DNA from: Achromobacter xylosoxidans A8 | GTDB taxonomy: Bacteria > Pseudomonadota > Gammaproteobacteria > Burkholderiales > Burkholderiaceae_B | Reading direction: 5' to 3' | Assembly (NCBI RefSeq): GCF_000165835.1 | Contig: NC_014640.1 | Coordinates: 6,820,001 to 6,884,000, forward strand | Length of the DNA stretch: 64,000 nucleotides | Part shown: piece after piece, positions 56,196 through 64,000 of the stretch | Layout: every line of letters begins with the position of its first letter | Position numbering within the stretch: the stretch's first letter is position 1 | Translations under genes and position numbers: made by a program | The notes under the pieces: model-generated | Told to the model about the DNA's origin: nothing | What the model saw: only the letters and a program-made list of their open reading frames with translations | Database searches by the model: none

Positions 56196-56681
56196 CTAGC
56201 CCACTTCCTTGTTCTGCTTGATATCCCAGGCCACCAGGCTTTCCGCGCCCTTGCCGCCCTTGTCGGTCTGCTCCCAGTACTGCTGCTTGACCTTGGCGGC
56301 CTGGAAGGCGAAGTTCACCACCACGCCCTCCGCACTTCTATCTCCGGAAATCTGCACCGACGACACCAGCACGTCCTCCAGCGTGATCTTGGAATACTCG
56401 ATCTGCTCGCCGCCCGCCTTGCACATGGACAGCTCGATCTTGCTGAGATGCTTGCCGCTGGCGCAGTGCTTCATCACGGCGGGCGCGGCCTTGTCGATGC
56501 GGGCCACCACGTGCAGGTCGTTGAAGCTGGCCTTGCCCGCACCCAGGCCGCCGCCGCTGGCCAGGTTTCCTGGCTGGGTGGCGCCCCACGAGAAGGACAC
56601 GATGTCGGTCCAGTCCTTGTGGTTGGAGTCCTTGGATTCGCCATTGGCTCCATCGATTTTCATGAACATGTCCACTGCCAC
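56196..56681 (-). CDS. hcp: T6SS tube protein Hcp
   Basis: This 161-residue ring-forming tube subunit and effector chaperone begins MAVDMFMKIDGANGESKDSN, then HKDWTDIVSFSWGATQPG, both Hcp hallmarks. It has no C-terminal extension, so it is a plain structural Hcp. It lies 53 bp after tssC and 13 bp before tagJ. Confidence 0.96.
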   Translation of the reverse strand: MAVDMFMKIDGANGESKDSNHKDWTDIVSFSWGATQPGNLASGGGLGAGKASFNDLHVVARIDKAAPAVMKHCASGKHLSKIELSMCKAGGEQIEYSKITLEDVLVSSVQISGDRSAEGVVVNFAFQAAKVKQQYWEQTDKGGKGAESLVAWDIKQNKEVG

Positions 56682-56734
56682 ATCTGTCTCCCGGAGTTAT
56701 GGGGCACGGTTGCGCCCCGATTTGTCAGCGCCAC

Positions 56735-58237
56735 TCAGCCTTCGTTCTGTTTGAGCGAGGGCAGCTTGGAAACCAGCCGCAGCGACACCGTCAGCCCTTC
56801 CAGCTGATAGTGCGGCCGCAAGAAAAACTTGGCGGAGTAATAGCCAGGGTTGTCCTCGATTTCCTGCACCTGCACCTCGGCGGCGGCCAGCGGTTTGCGC
56901 GCCTTGGTTTCCTGCGAGGAGTTCACGGGATCGCCGTCCACGTAATTCATGATCCAGTCGTTCAACCAGCGCTCCATGTCGTCGCGCTCGCGGAACGAGC
57001 CGATCTTGTCGCGCACGATGCACTTCAGGTAATGGGCAAAACGGCAGCACGCGAAGAGATAGGGCAGCCGCGCGGCCAGCTTGGCGTTGGCCGAGGCGTC
57101 GGCCTCGTAGTAGTCATGCGGCTTTTGCAGCGATTGCGCGCCGATGAAGGCAGCGAAATCGGAGTTCTTCCTGTGCACCAGCGGCATGAAGCCGTTCTTG
57201 GCCAGCTCGGCCTCGCGCCGGTCGCTGATGGCGATCTCGGTCGGGCACTTCAGGTCCACGCCGCCGTCATCGGTGGGAAAGCTATGGCAGGGCAGATTCT
57301 CCACGGCGCCGCCCGATTCCACGCCGCGAATGGACGTGCACCAGCCGTACAGCTTGAACGAGCGGTTCACGTTGGCCGCCATGGCGTAGGCGGAATTGGT
57401 CCAGGTGTAGCGATCGTGGTTCGAGCCGTCGGTGTCTTCCTCGAAGTCGAACTCGTCGACCGGATTGGTCCGGGCGCCGTAGGGCAGCCGCGCCAGGAAG
57501 CGCGGCATCGCCAGCCCGATGTAGCGCGAGTCCTCGGACTCGCGCAGGCTGCGCCATGCGGCGTATTCCGTGTTGGTGAAGATCTTGGTCAGGTCGCGCG
57601 GGTTGGCCAGTTCCTGCCACGAATCCATCTGCATCACGTTGGGCGAGGCGCCCGCGATAAAGGGGCAGTGCGCGGCGGACGAGATCTTGGCGATCTCACC
57701 CAACAGTTCCACGTCGGGCGGGCTATGGTCGAAGTAGTAGTCGCCGACCAGGCAACCGATAGGCTCGCCGCCGAACTGGCCATACTCTTCCTCGTACACC
57801 CGCTTGAAGATGGGGCTCTGGTCCCAGCCCACGCCCTTGTGCCGCTTGAGCGTGCGGCCCAGCTCCGACTTGGACATGCACATCACGCGTATCTTCAGGA
57901 GCTCGTCGGTCTCGGTATTGGTGACCAGGTAATGCAGGCCGCGCCACGCGCCCTCCAACTGCTGGAAATCGGGGTGGTGCATCACGCCGTTGATCTGCTC
58001 CGACATCTTCCGGTCGATCTCGGCGATGATGGCCTGGATCGTGCGGTAGGCGTCCGACGACAGACCGACACCGCTGTTCTCCAGCGCCTGGTGCGCCAGC
58101 GTGCGCACCGCGTGCTCCACCGCCTCCTGCGCCTGCTCGGTCTTGGGCTTGAATTCCTTCTTCAGCAGGGCGGACAGGTCGTCCGCCTGCAAGGTCTCGA
58201 CAGCGCGCGCGTCGGCGCGTTTGGCCACTGCGGTCAT
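56735..58237 (-). CDS. tssC: T6SS sheath large subunit TssC
   Basis: This 500-residue protein has LEGAWRGLHYLVTNTETDEL, then FGGEPIGCLVGDYYFDHSPP, and near the end DNPGYYSAKFFLRPHYQLEG, all conserved in TssC. With TssB it forms the contractile sheath. It lies 31 bp after tssB. The length is normal. Confidence 0.96.
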   Translation of the reverse strand: MTAVAKRADARAVETLQADDLSALLKKEFKPKTEQAQEAVEHAVRTLAHQALENSGVGLSSDAYRTIQAIIAEIDRKMSEQINGVMHHPDFQQLEGAWRGLHYLVTNTETDELLKIRVMCMSKSELGRTLKRHKGVGWDQSPIFKRVYEEEYGQFGGEPIGCLVGDYYFDHSPPDVELLGEIAKISSAAHCPFIAGASPNVMQMDSWQELANPRDLTKIFTNTEYAAWRSLRESEDSRYIGLAMPRFLARLPYGARTNPVDEFDFEEDTDGSNHDRYTWTNSAYAMAANVNRSFKLYGWCTSIRGVESGGAVENLPCHSFPTDDGGVDLKCPTEIAISDRREAELAKNGFMPLVHRKNSDFAAFIGAQSLQKPHDYYEADASANAKLAARLPYLFACCRFAHYLKCIVRDKIGSFRERDDMERWLNDWIMNYVDGDPVNSSQETKARKPLAAAEVQVQEIEDNPGYYSAKFFLRPHYQLEGLTVSLRLVSKLPSLKQNEG

Positions 58238-58268
58238 GGCATTCTCCGAAAAGCGATTCGTGCGGAAA

Positions 58269-58820
58269 TCAGGCGGCGGGATCCGTGGCAGGGGCGTCGG
58301 ATGCGCGCGGCTCCTCTTGCGGCTTCGGCGCCGCCGCCAACGCGTTCATCAGCGCCGGGTTCTTGAGCACGCTGCCGATCAGTTCCTCGGCGCCGGTCTT
58401 GCCGTCCATGTACGTCAACAGGTTTGCCAACTGCGTGCGCGCGCTCAGCAATTCGTTCAGCGCGCCAACTTTTCGGGCGACGGTAGCGGGCGAGAAATCA
58501 TCGATGCTCTCGAACGTGACGTCCACGTTCAGATTGCCTTCGCCCGTCAGCGTGTTGGGTACCTGGAACGCCACGCGCGGCTGGATGGAACGCATGCGTT
58601 CATCGAAGTTGTCGATATCGATGTCCAGGAACTTGCGCTCGCCCACCTCCGGCTGCGGCGTTTCGGACTTGCCGGCCAGATCCGCCAGCACGCCCATCAC
58701 GAACGGCAGCTGGATCTTGCGCTCCGCGCCGTAAATCTCCACGTCGTACTCGATCTGCACCCGCGGCGCGCGGTTTCTTGCAATGAACTTCTGGCCGCTT
58801 CCCTTCAGGCTGGTCGCCAT
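58269..58820 (-). CDS. tssB: T6SS sheath small subunit TssB
   Basis: This 183-residue protein has RAPRVQIEYDVEIYGAERKI, then LPFVMGVLADLAGK and KFLDIDIDNFDERM, the TssB signature. The C-terminal helix carries the ClpV-relevant tail, followed by an Ala/Pro-rich end. It lies 39 bp after tssA. Confidence 0.96.
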   Translation of the reverse strand: MATSLKGSGQKFIARNRAPRVQIEYDVEIYGAERKIQLPFVMGVLADLAGKSETPQPEVGERKFLDIDIDNFDERMRSIQPRVAFQVPNTLTGEGNLNVDVTFESIDDFSPATVARKVGALNELLSARTQLANLLTYMDGKTGAEELIGSVLKNPALMNALAAAPKPQEEPRASDAPATDPAA

Positions 58821-58859
58821 GGTGTCGTCTCCTTTTGTTGGTGCGGCGGCTGGCCCGCC

Positions 58860-59912
58860 TTACGGTTCCTGCCGGTTTGCCTCGGACCGCGGCAGCCATG
58901 CCTCGAATTGCTCCAGCCCCTGGGGGGCCAGATTCTTGATGATGTCGTGAAAGCTCATCGGGATAAGCTGCTGGGCGCGGCGGATGAGATAAGGCGCGGG
59001 ATGGCCGGGCTCGTTGGCCTCGAAGTACGCACACACCTTGGAGAGCATCGCCAGCGCTTCGTCGCGCGACTGGATGGGCAAGTCCTGCCTGCGCGCCGCA
59101 CCGTCGGCGGCGAGATGCATGGCGGCGGAAGGGGCCGCAGCAGCGGGTGCATCGTCCGCCAGAACTTCGGCCTGCGGCGCGGATTGAAGGTCCCGCGTCG
59201 CCTCCAGCACCAGGTCCAGGGTGCGAAGCATGGCGGCGTAATCGGGCGTCCAGGCATCACCCAGCTTGTCCGCCACGAGTTTCTGCATGCGCCGCAGCGC
59301 GTCGGCCGCGGACTGCAGCGCCTGCGCGTCGGCATTGCCTTGCGCCCAGGCCTGGCGCAGGCGCTCGACAAGTCGCGGACGCCCGCCCGGATAGGCGTCT
59401 GCGTCCTGTCGGCTGCCATCGAGCAGCGCCTCGGTATCGCGCAAAGTCAGTTGTCCGTGCACGCCGCTGACCAGGCTGGCCGAACGCACGCTGCGCGCGC
59501 AGCCCTGCATGTCGCCAAAGGCCGCCAGCGCATTCATACGGGGCATGGGATCGTTTTCACCGACGCTGTCGAGCCGGGGATGCACCGGCTCCCAATAGCG
59601 TTCCAGGGTGTCGACGGCCAGCGCCAGGCCATCGCTATAGCCCGGTAGTCCGCGGATCTCGGTCCAGGCCGAGGTCAACAGGCCGATGATGCGCAGGTCG
59701 CGAGTGCGTTCCAGCAGCGCGCGGGCCAGGCGTTCGACTTCGCGCCAGTCAGGCGGCTGCGCGGCAATGATGGTCGAGCCGAACTGCTGTTCGTCGCGAC
59801 CCGCCGCGGCTTGCTGCAGTTGCAGGAAGTCAGCGTCGTATTCGAGGTCTTCCCCGCAGGGCAGACGTGAATCGAGTGTATTGAGGATGTCGGCGAATTC
59901 CATAGTCATCAC
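58860..59912 (-). CDS. tssA: T6SS assembly protein TssA (ImpA N-terminal type)
   Basis: This 350-residue protein begins with the ImpA_N domain (LNTLDSRLPCGEDLEYDADF, then DWREVERLARALLERTRDLR and LPGYSDGLALAVDTLERYWE). The C-terminal domain ends near PLVRR-type sequence (PAPYLIRRAQQLIPMSFHDI). TssA primes sheath polymerisation. The start may be 59912 or the ATG three codons later; neither has a strong ribosome site. It is the first gene of the run tssA to clpV. Confidence 0.9.
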   Translation of the reverse strand: MMTMEFADILNTLDSRLPCGEDLEYDADFLQLQQAAAGRDEQQFGSTIIAAQPPDWREVERLARALLERTRDLRIIGLLTSAWTEIRGLPGYSDGLALAVDTLERYWEPVHPRLDSVGENDPMPRMNALAAFGDMQGCARSVRSASLVSGVHGQLTLRDTEALLDGSRQDADAYPGGRPRLVERLRQAWAQGNADAQALQSAADALRRMQKLVADKLGDAWTPDYAAMLRTLDLVLEATRDLQSAPQAEVLADDAPAAAAPSAAMHLAADGAARRQDLPIQSRDEALAMLSKVCAYFEANEPGHPAPYLIRRAQQLIPMSFHDIIKNLAPQGLEQFEAWLPRSEANRQEP

Positions 59913-60435
59913 TTAAATGCCTGCTGGGATGCTGCCTGGATACAACCACTACGCTCCGCGCTGCTCCACGGAAGGGTGAATTCTAGGCATCTCTTTCCGC
60001 ATGCAACGGCAACCTAACAACTACAGATTTTTCTTACAGATAGCTAACACCCGAGTAAAAAATTGAACACTTATCTCCCAGCAGCACTGATTTTTAGACA
60101 CAGACCTTACGGAATTGGCCGGCACACGGAAGGACTGTTACCGAAGCGTAAAAAACACAAAAGCATGTGATAGCGCTTCTCGGGCGCTTTGGCCCCTGCC
60201 TACAATCGGCGCTCACGCTGGCGGCAAGACCGGCGCGCTTCAAGAAGACTCAGAGACAGATTTCCCCGGTCGCATGCCCGCTTATCGTGAGCCATGCCCG
60301 TCCTTTGCAAGCGGCCCCATCCCGTGGCCGGTCATCCCATTGCAGTCCTCGCGACGCGCCTTGTGCGCGCCCGCGAAAAAATCCAAAGCAGCACACGCAA
60401 CAACAGGCGCAGCATTCTCATAAGGAGACGGTGAG
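59913..60435. other. divergent regulatory region between tssA and vgrG
   Basis: About 520 bp lie here without a credible gene. The tssA-proximal 150 bp are AT-rich against a GC-rich background (runs such as AGATTTTTCTTACAG and AAAAAATTGAACAC), which suggests promoter DNA or a silencer-binding tract. I looked for a sigma-54 element (GG-N10-GC in the TGGCAC-TTGC context) and did not find a convincing one. Confidence 0.5.
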
Positions 60436-62823
60436 ATGGACCGCAACGTGCCCAGCGATCGTGTCGTCAAGGCGCATACGCCCCTGCCGCCGGAACAGCT
60501 GAAGTTCCGCGCCATGCATGGCGCCGAAAGTCTTTCACAACTGTTCGAGCTGGAGGTCGAGCTGGTCTCCGAGTCGTACTCGTTGGACATGAAGTCGCTA
60601 CTGGGCAAGCCTTTGACGCTGGAGATCGAGACCGGATCATCCGCGCCGCGCTATCTCGGCGGACACGTCACGCGCTGCGCCCTCGTCGGTCGCGAGAACA
60701 ACACCTCGCGCTACACCATCTATCGCGCCACGGTGCGCCCGTGGCTCTGGTACCTGACCCAGACCTCGGACAACAAGATCTTCCAGAACAAGAGCGTGCC
60801 CGACGTCATCCGCGAAGTGCTGAAGGACTATGACTATCCTGTCGAGTTCAAGCTGGTGGACAGCTACCGCAACTGGGAATATTGCGTCCAGTATCAGGAA
60901 ACCGACTACGCCTTCATCAGCCGCCTGATGGAGCACGAAGGCATCTACTTCTGGTTCAAGCATGACAAGGGCAAGCACACCCTGGTGCTTACCGACGACA
61001 TCACGCAGCACGAACCCGTCGCGGACTACGAGCAGATCCCCTACTACGGGCCGGACCGCATCACCGTCCCGCGCGAAGACCATGTCCACAAATGGGAAGT
61101 GGCCGAGCAGATCACCCCCGGCGCCTTCGCCACCACGGACTACCACCCGCTCACGCCCGCCGCCAGCCTGGAGGCGCGCCGCAATAATCCCGGCGCCCAC
61201 GACCACGGCGACCTGGAGATGTACGAATGGCAAGGCGGCTACACCAACCCCGACGACGCGGAACACTACACGCGCGTGCGACTCGAAGATCTGCAATGCA
61301 GAAAAGAGCAGAGCGCCGGCGCATCCAACGCGCGCGGGCTGGCCACGGGCCATCTCTTCACGCTGCGCAATCATCCGCGCCAGGCCGAGAACCGCGAATA
61401 TCTCGTGGTCAGCACGTACTACCGTATCCGCGAAACGGGCTATGCCAGCGGCCAGCCCGACCCCGGCAGTTTCGACCTGGAGTTCGTCGTGCTGCCGTCC
61501 AGCACGCAATTCCGCGCACCCCGTGTCACGCCAGTTCCCCGTACCCATGGGCCGCAGACCGCCACGGTGGTGGGCAAGGAAGGAGAGGAAATCTGGACGG
61601 ACAAGATGGGCCGCATCAAGGTGCAGTTCCATTGGGACCGCTACGGCAAGAAGGACGAGAACAGCTCCTGCTGGGTGCGCGTATCCAGCCCCTGGGCCGG
61701 CGGCGGCTTTGGCGGCATCCAGCTGCCGCGCGTGCGCGATGAGGTGATCGTAGACTTCATCGGCGGCCAGCCCGACCGCCCCATCGTGATCGGCCGCGTC
61801 TTCAACGCCAACAATCTGCCGCCCTGGGACCTGCCGGACAATGCCACGCAAAGCGGCTTCCTGAGCCGCTCCAAGAGCGGCACGCCGGCGACGGCGAACG
61901 CGCTCATGTTCGAGGACAAGAGCGGTAGCGAACGCATCTGGCTGCACGCGGAGCGCGAACTCTGCACCGAGGTGGAAGCCAACGAATTCCATACGACGGA
62001 TGTAAATCGCACGACCACCATCGGCGAAAACGACACCACCAAGATCGGCGGCAACCGCGACATCAAGGTCACCGGCACCGACAACCTGCGCGTCGAAAAG
62101 ACCCGAGATGTGTTCGTAAAGGGACATGAGGAATACACCGTCAAGGCGTCGCGCACGGTCAATGTGAAAGACGGCCTGATGGACGAGAAGTTCGACAACG
62201 GCTTGAAGACGACTGTCGCGGCCAAGGGCGAGGAACGCGAGATCACTGGTCTCTTCAAGGAGACGTTGAAGAACGGCGAGCAGGTCTACGTGAACGAAGG
62301 CGACTCGCTGCATCACGTGAAGACCGGCGCGCTCACGGAGAAAGCCAAGGGCAAGGTCGAACTGCTTTCCACCGACGCGAACATGGACGTCAAGGCCAAG
62401 ACCGCGATGCGGGTGGAGTCCGAGACTTCCACCATGGATCTGAAGGCCAAGGGCAAGATAGACATGGAGTCGACAGGATCGACCGTGCTGGTCAAGGCCG
62501 ACGGCAACATCACGTTGAAGACCCCTGCCGACGTCGTGCTGGACGCCGCTAACGTCAAAGACCTTTCCAAGGAGAGCTGGCTGCAAGCCACGCCGTTCTC
62601 CATCGGCCTGGCGGTGGCAAAGGCGGAATTCGGCATGCATCGCCTGGCGCTGTTCCGCACCACGGTCATGCTGAACGGTTCCTTCACCAACTACGCCCTG
62701 GTCAGCAGCATCGGCCAGCTGGTTTCCTACCGCACCACGGGCTCCAGCTATCAGTTCGACGCCGTTGCCGCGGAAAAAGTCGGCTTGGGCGCCTCGATGA
62801 TGGGCCTCTGGAGCATCATCTGA
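60436..62823 (+). CDS. vgrG: T6SS spike protein VgrG (TssI)
   Basis: This 795-residue spike has an N-terminal gp27-like part (LKFRAMHGAESLSQLFELEV, YAFISRLMEHEGIYFWFKHD). An OB-fold gp5 part follows (DKMGRIKVQFHWDRYGKKDE, WVRVSSPWAGGGFGGIQLPR). A beta-helix of short repeats then covers about 510-690 (for example TTTIGENDTTKIGGNRDIKV). The final 80 residues lack a recognisable toxin. AAGGAGA precedes the ATG. It likely carries effectors through the adjacent DUF2169 gene and genes beyond the window. Confidence 0.93.
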   Translation: MDRNVPSDRVVKAHTPLPPEQLKFRAMHGAESLSQLFELEVELVSESYSLDMKSLLGKPLTLEIETGSSAPRYLGGHVTRCALVGRENNTSRYTIYRATVRPWLWYLTQTSDNKIFQNKSVPDVIREVLKDYDYPVEFKLVDSYRNWEYCVQYQETDYAFISRLMEHEGIYFWFKHDKGKHTLVLTDDITQHEPVADYEQIPYYGPDRITVPREDHVHKWEVAEQITPGAFATTDYHPLTPAASLEARRNNPGAHDHGDLEMYEWQGGYTNPDDAEHYTRVRLEDLQCRKEQSAGASNARGLATGHLFTLRNHPRQAENREYLVVSTYYRIRETGYASGQPDPGSFDLEFVVLPSSTQFRAPRVTPVPRTHGPQTATVVGKEGEEIWTDKMGRIKVQFHWDRYGKKDENSSCWVRVSSPWAGGGFGGIQLPRVRDEVIVDFIGGQPDRPIVIGRVFNANNLPPWDLPDNATQSGFLSRSKSGTPATANALMFEDKSGSERIWLHAERELCTEVEANEFHTTDVNRTTTIGENDTTKIGGNRDIKVTGTDNLRVEKTRDVFVKGHEEYTVKASRTVNVKDGLMDEKFDNGLKTTVAAKGEEREITGLFKETLKNGEQVYVNEGDSLHHVKTGALTEKAKGKVELLSTDANMDVKAKTAMRVESETSTMDLKAKGKIDMESTGSTVLVKADGNITLKTPADVVLDAANVKDLSKESWLQATPFSIGLAVAKAEFGMHRLALFRTTVMLNGSFTNYALVSSIGQLVSYRTTGSSYQFDAVAAEKVGLGASMMGLWSII

Positions 62824-62830
62824 GGCCGCC

Positions 62831-63235
62831 ATGTCCGACTTCCTGAACGCCTGGCCCAGTTGGGCCAAGTGGGTGTGGCTGGGCCTGCTGCTGTCGCTGG
62901 CGCAGGCCGCATACATGCTGTGGCGCGAGCGCCAGCGCCGCGCGGCGGGGCGCAGGGAGGTACAGCGGCAGGACGGCTTGCGCGCCAGCGGGCTGCCCGG
63001 CACCGCGCGGGTGACCGCCGCGCGCGACACGCGCCGCCGCATCGGCGACACCTTGTACTTCATCGTCGAACTGGACCTGGAAGTCTTCGCCACCGGTGCC
63101 ACGCCTGCCCTGTCACGCACACTCAGCGTGCCGCTGTCGCCGCTGCACCTGGGCGATTTCAGCGCTGGCAAAACCATACAGGTGCGCGTCGATCCCGCGA
63201 CCCGCGAGGTCGTCGTGGACCAGGCCACCGGATAG
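62831..63235 (+). CDS. small membrane-anchored hypothetical protein
   Basis: This 134-residue protein has one N-terminal membrane helix (WAKWVWLGLLLSLAQAAYML), a basic juxtamembrane segment, and a small beta domain (LPGTARVTAARDTRRRIGDT, YFIVELDLEVF, IQVRVDPATREVVVDQ). I do not recognise the family. It lies 7 bp after vgrG and 2 bp before the DUF2169 gene, so it belongs to the spike/effector operon; an immunity or adaptor role is possible but not shown. Confidence 0.75.
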   Translation: MSDFLNAWPSWAKWVWLGLLLSLAQAAYMLWRERQRRAAGRREVQRQDGLRASGLPGTARVTAARDTRRRIGDTLYFIVELDLEVFATGATPALSRTLSVPLSPLHLGDFSAGKTIQVRVDPATREVVVDQATG

Positions 63236-63237
63236 CC

Positions 63238-64000
63238 ATGAAAACCATCAAGCCGCTACGCCTGGGCCTGCTTACCCGCCCCTACCGCTGGCAGCGCCGC
63301 GACATGTTGGGCGTCGCTGTTTTCGCGCTGGTCGACATCAGGCAAACACCCACGTTGCTCATGGACCAGGAACTGTGGAAACTGGCGGGCGCCGAAGCCG
63401 GCGGCCTGCTGGACCTGGCCACGCCCAAGCTGTGTCCGGAGGTGCTGGTTGCGGGCCACGCCTATCCGCACGATCCGGCAAGCCCTGGTGCCTGCGCCGT
63501 GCGCCTGAAGGTCGGCGCGATCGACAAGTCGCTGCTGGTGTTCGGCGACCGCTATTGGCTGGACGGCAAGGCCACCGCCCCCCAGCCGTTCGAACGCATG
63601 CGTCTGGACTGGAGCCATGCCTATGGCGGTCCAGGCTGCGCGGAAAACCCGCTGGGCCTAGGCGCACAGGAAGAAGACATCAACGGCGTGCGCGTGCGCA
63701 GGCTCCCCAACATCGAACACCCGCAAGAGCGCATCGCATCGCCCTCCCAGCGCGTGGCGCCCGCCGGTTTCACAGCCATGCCCATGGACTGGCCCCAACG
63801 GGCCGCGCTGCTGGGCCGCCAATATGGCCAACAGTGGCTGGAGCATGACTTCCCCGGCTTCGCATCCGACATGGACTGGCGCTTCTTCAACGCCGCCCCG
63901 GCCGACCAATGGGGCGCTCCCAACGCGGCCTTGGCCGGCGGCACGGAGTACGAGCTATGGAACATGCACCCGGACCAGCCGGTGCAGCGGGGCCGCTTGC
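63238..64000 (+). CDS. DUF2169 protein, truncated by window edge
   Basis: The frame is open from the ATG at 63238 to the window end (254 codons visible). It matches DUF2169: KPLRLGLLTRPYRWQRRDML, LCPEVLVAGHAYP, KSLLVFGDRYWLDG, then DWSHAYGGPGCAENPLGLGA and NIEHPQERIASPSQRVAPAG. DUF2169 proteins act as adaptors for T6SS cargo and usually precede PAAR/DUF4150 and effector genes, which would lie beyond the window. Confidence 0.9.
   Translation, partial: MKTIKPLRLGLLTRPYRWQRRDMLGVAVFALVDIRQTPTLLMDQELWKLAGAEAGGLLDLATPKLCPEVLVAGHAYPHDPASPGACAVRLKVGAIDKSLLVFGDRYWLDGKATAPQPFERMRLDWSHAYGGPGCAENPLGLGAQEEDINGVRVRRLPNIEHPQERIASPSQRVAPAGFTAMPMDWPQRAALLGRQYGQQWLEHDFPGFASDMDWRFFNAAPADQWGAPNAALAGGTEYELWNMHPDQPVQRGRL

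Noticed and set aside
59913..60435. Sigma-54 promoter for T6SS genes
   Set aside because: No convincing TGGCAC-N5-TTGC element was found on either strand.
62530..62823. Toxin domain at the VgrG C-terminus
   Set aside because: The last 80 residues show no catalytic motif or known effector signature and look like a structural tail.
60637..63228. 863-codon open frame antisense to vgrG
   Set aside because: It mirrors vgrG codon periodicity in GC-rich DNA and encodes a low-complexity Ala/Gly/Val/His-rich product; the sense frame is an unmistakable VgrG.

Overview
The window looks like a chromosomal segment of a GC-rich betaproteobacterium, most likely an Alcaligenaceae member (Achromobacter or Bordetella type). 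The reasons are a Bug-family (TctC) periplasmic receptor beside a LysR gene, the aroK-aroB-dgt / mrcA arrangement, the cyaY / lptM-lysA arrangement, and strong third-position GC in the core genes. Assignment below family level is inference.

Layout. (1) 1-443 is the 5' part of a conserved core gene on the minus strand. (2) About 680-21,830 is an integrated accessory element, visibly less GC-rich than its flanks, lying just downstream of ssb. Its right end carries three overlapping tyrosine-recombinase genes plus a small coiled-coil gene, a Tn554/recombinase-in-trio type module. A 10-bp inverted repeat lies near each end. Cargo: a type I restriction-modification operon (hsdM-hsdS-hsdR), an unknown gene divergent from it, a DUF1778/TacA-like antitoxin without a visible toxin, and two convergent operons. 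Operon A (9772-12945, +) encodes an acyl-carrier-like protein, an XRE regulator, an ImmA/IrrE metallopeptidase whose C-terminal half resembles chagasin (an inhibitor of papain-type proteases), a papain-like C1 cysteine protease, and a thymidylate-synthase-like enzyme. Operon B (15211-12937, -) encodes a DUF4031 protein, a double-MazG pyrophosphohydrolase-like protein and a uracil-DNA-glycosylase-superfamily protein. It is driven from a 40-bp near-perfect palindrome shared with a divergent XRE regulator. A HEPN-motif protein and two decayed gene relics follow. (3) 21,920-38,300 is ordinary core: ssb, an MFS transporter, uvrA, a GST, a LysR gene with its Bug receptor and M20 amidohydrolase, dgt-aroB-aroK, mrcA, cyaY, lptM and lysA. 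(4) 38,361-64,000 is a complete type VI secretion locus: tssJKLM-tagF plus a PEGA pseudokinase, a TssQ-like lipoprotein and an FHA protein, tssABC-hcp-tagJ-tssEF-DUF3540-tssG-clpV, then vgrG, a small membrane protein and a DUF2169 protein running off the end.

How the genes may work together. The most interesting part is 9.7-15.6 kb. Operon A places a prodomain-less papain-like protease directly after a gene whose product carries a papain-inhibitor-like domain fused to a metallopeptidase that normally cleaves XRE repressors. This suggests a regulated protease toxin / inhibitor switch. The same operon ends with a thymidylate-synthase homologue, and the convergent operon supplies nucleotide-pool and DNA-base enzymes. 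The two could form a base-sensing or nucleotide-depleting anti-phage module next to a restriction system. That function is inference from domains and context; I know of no described system with this composition.
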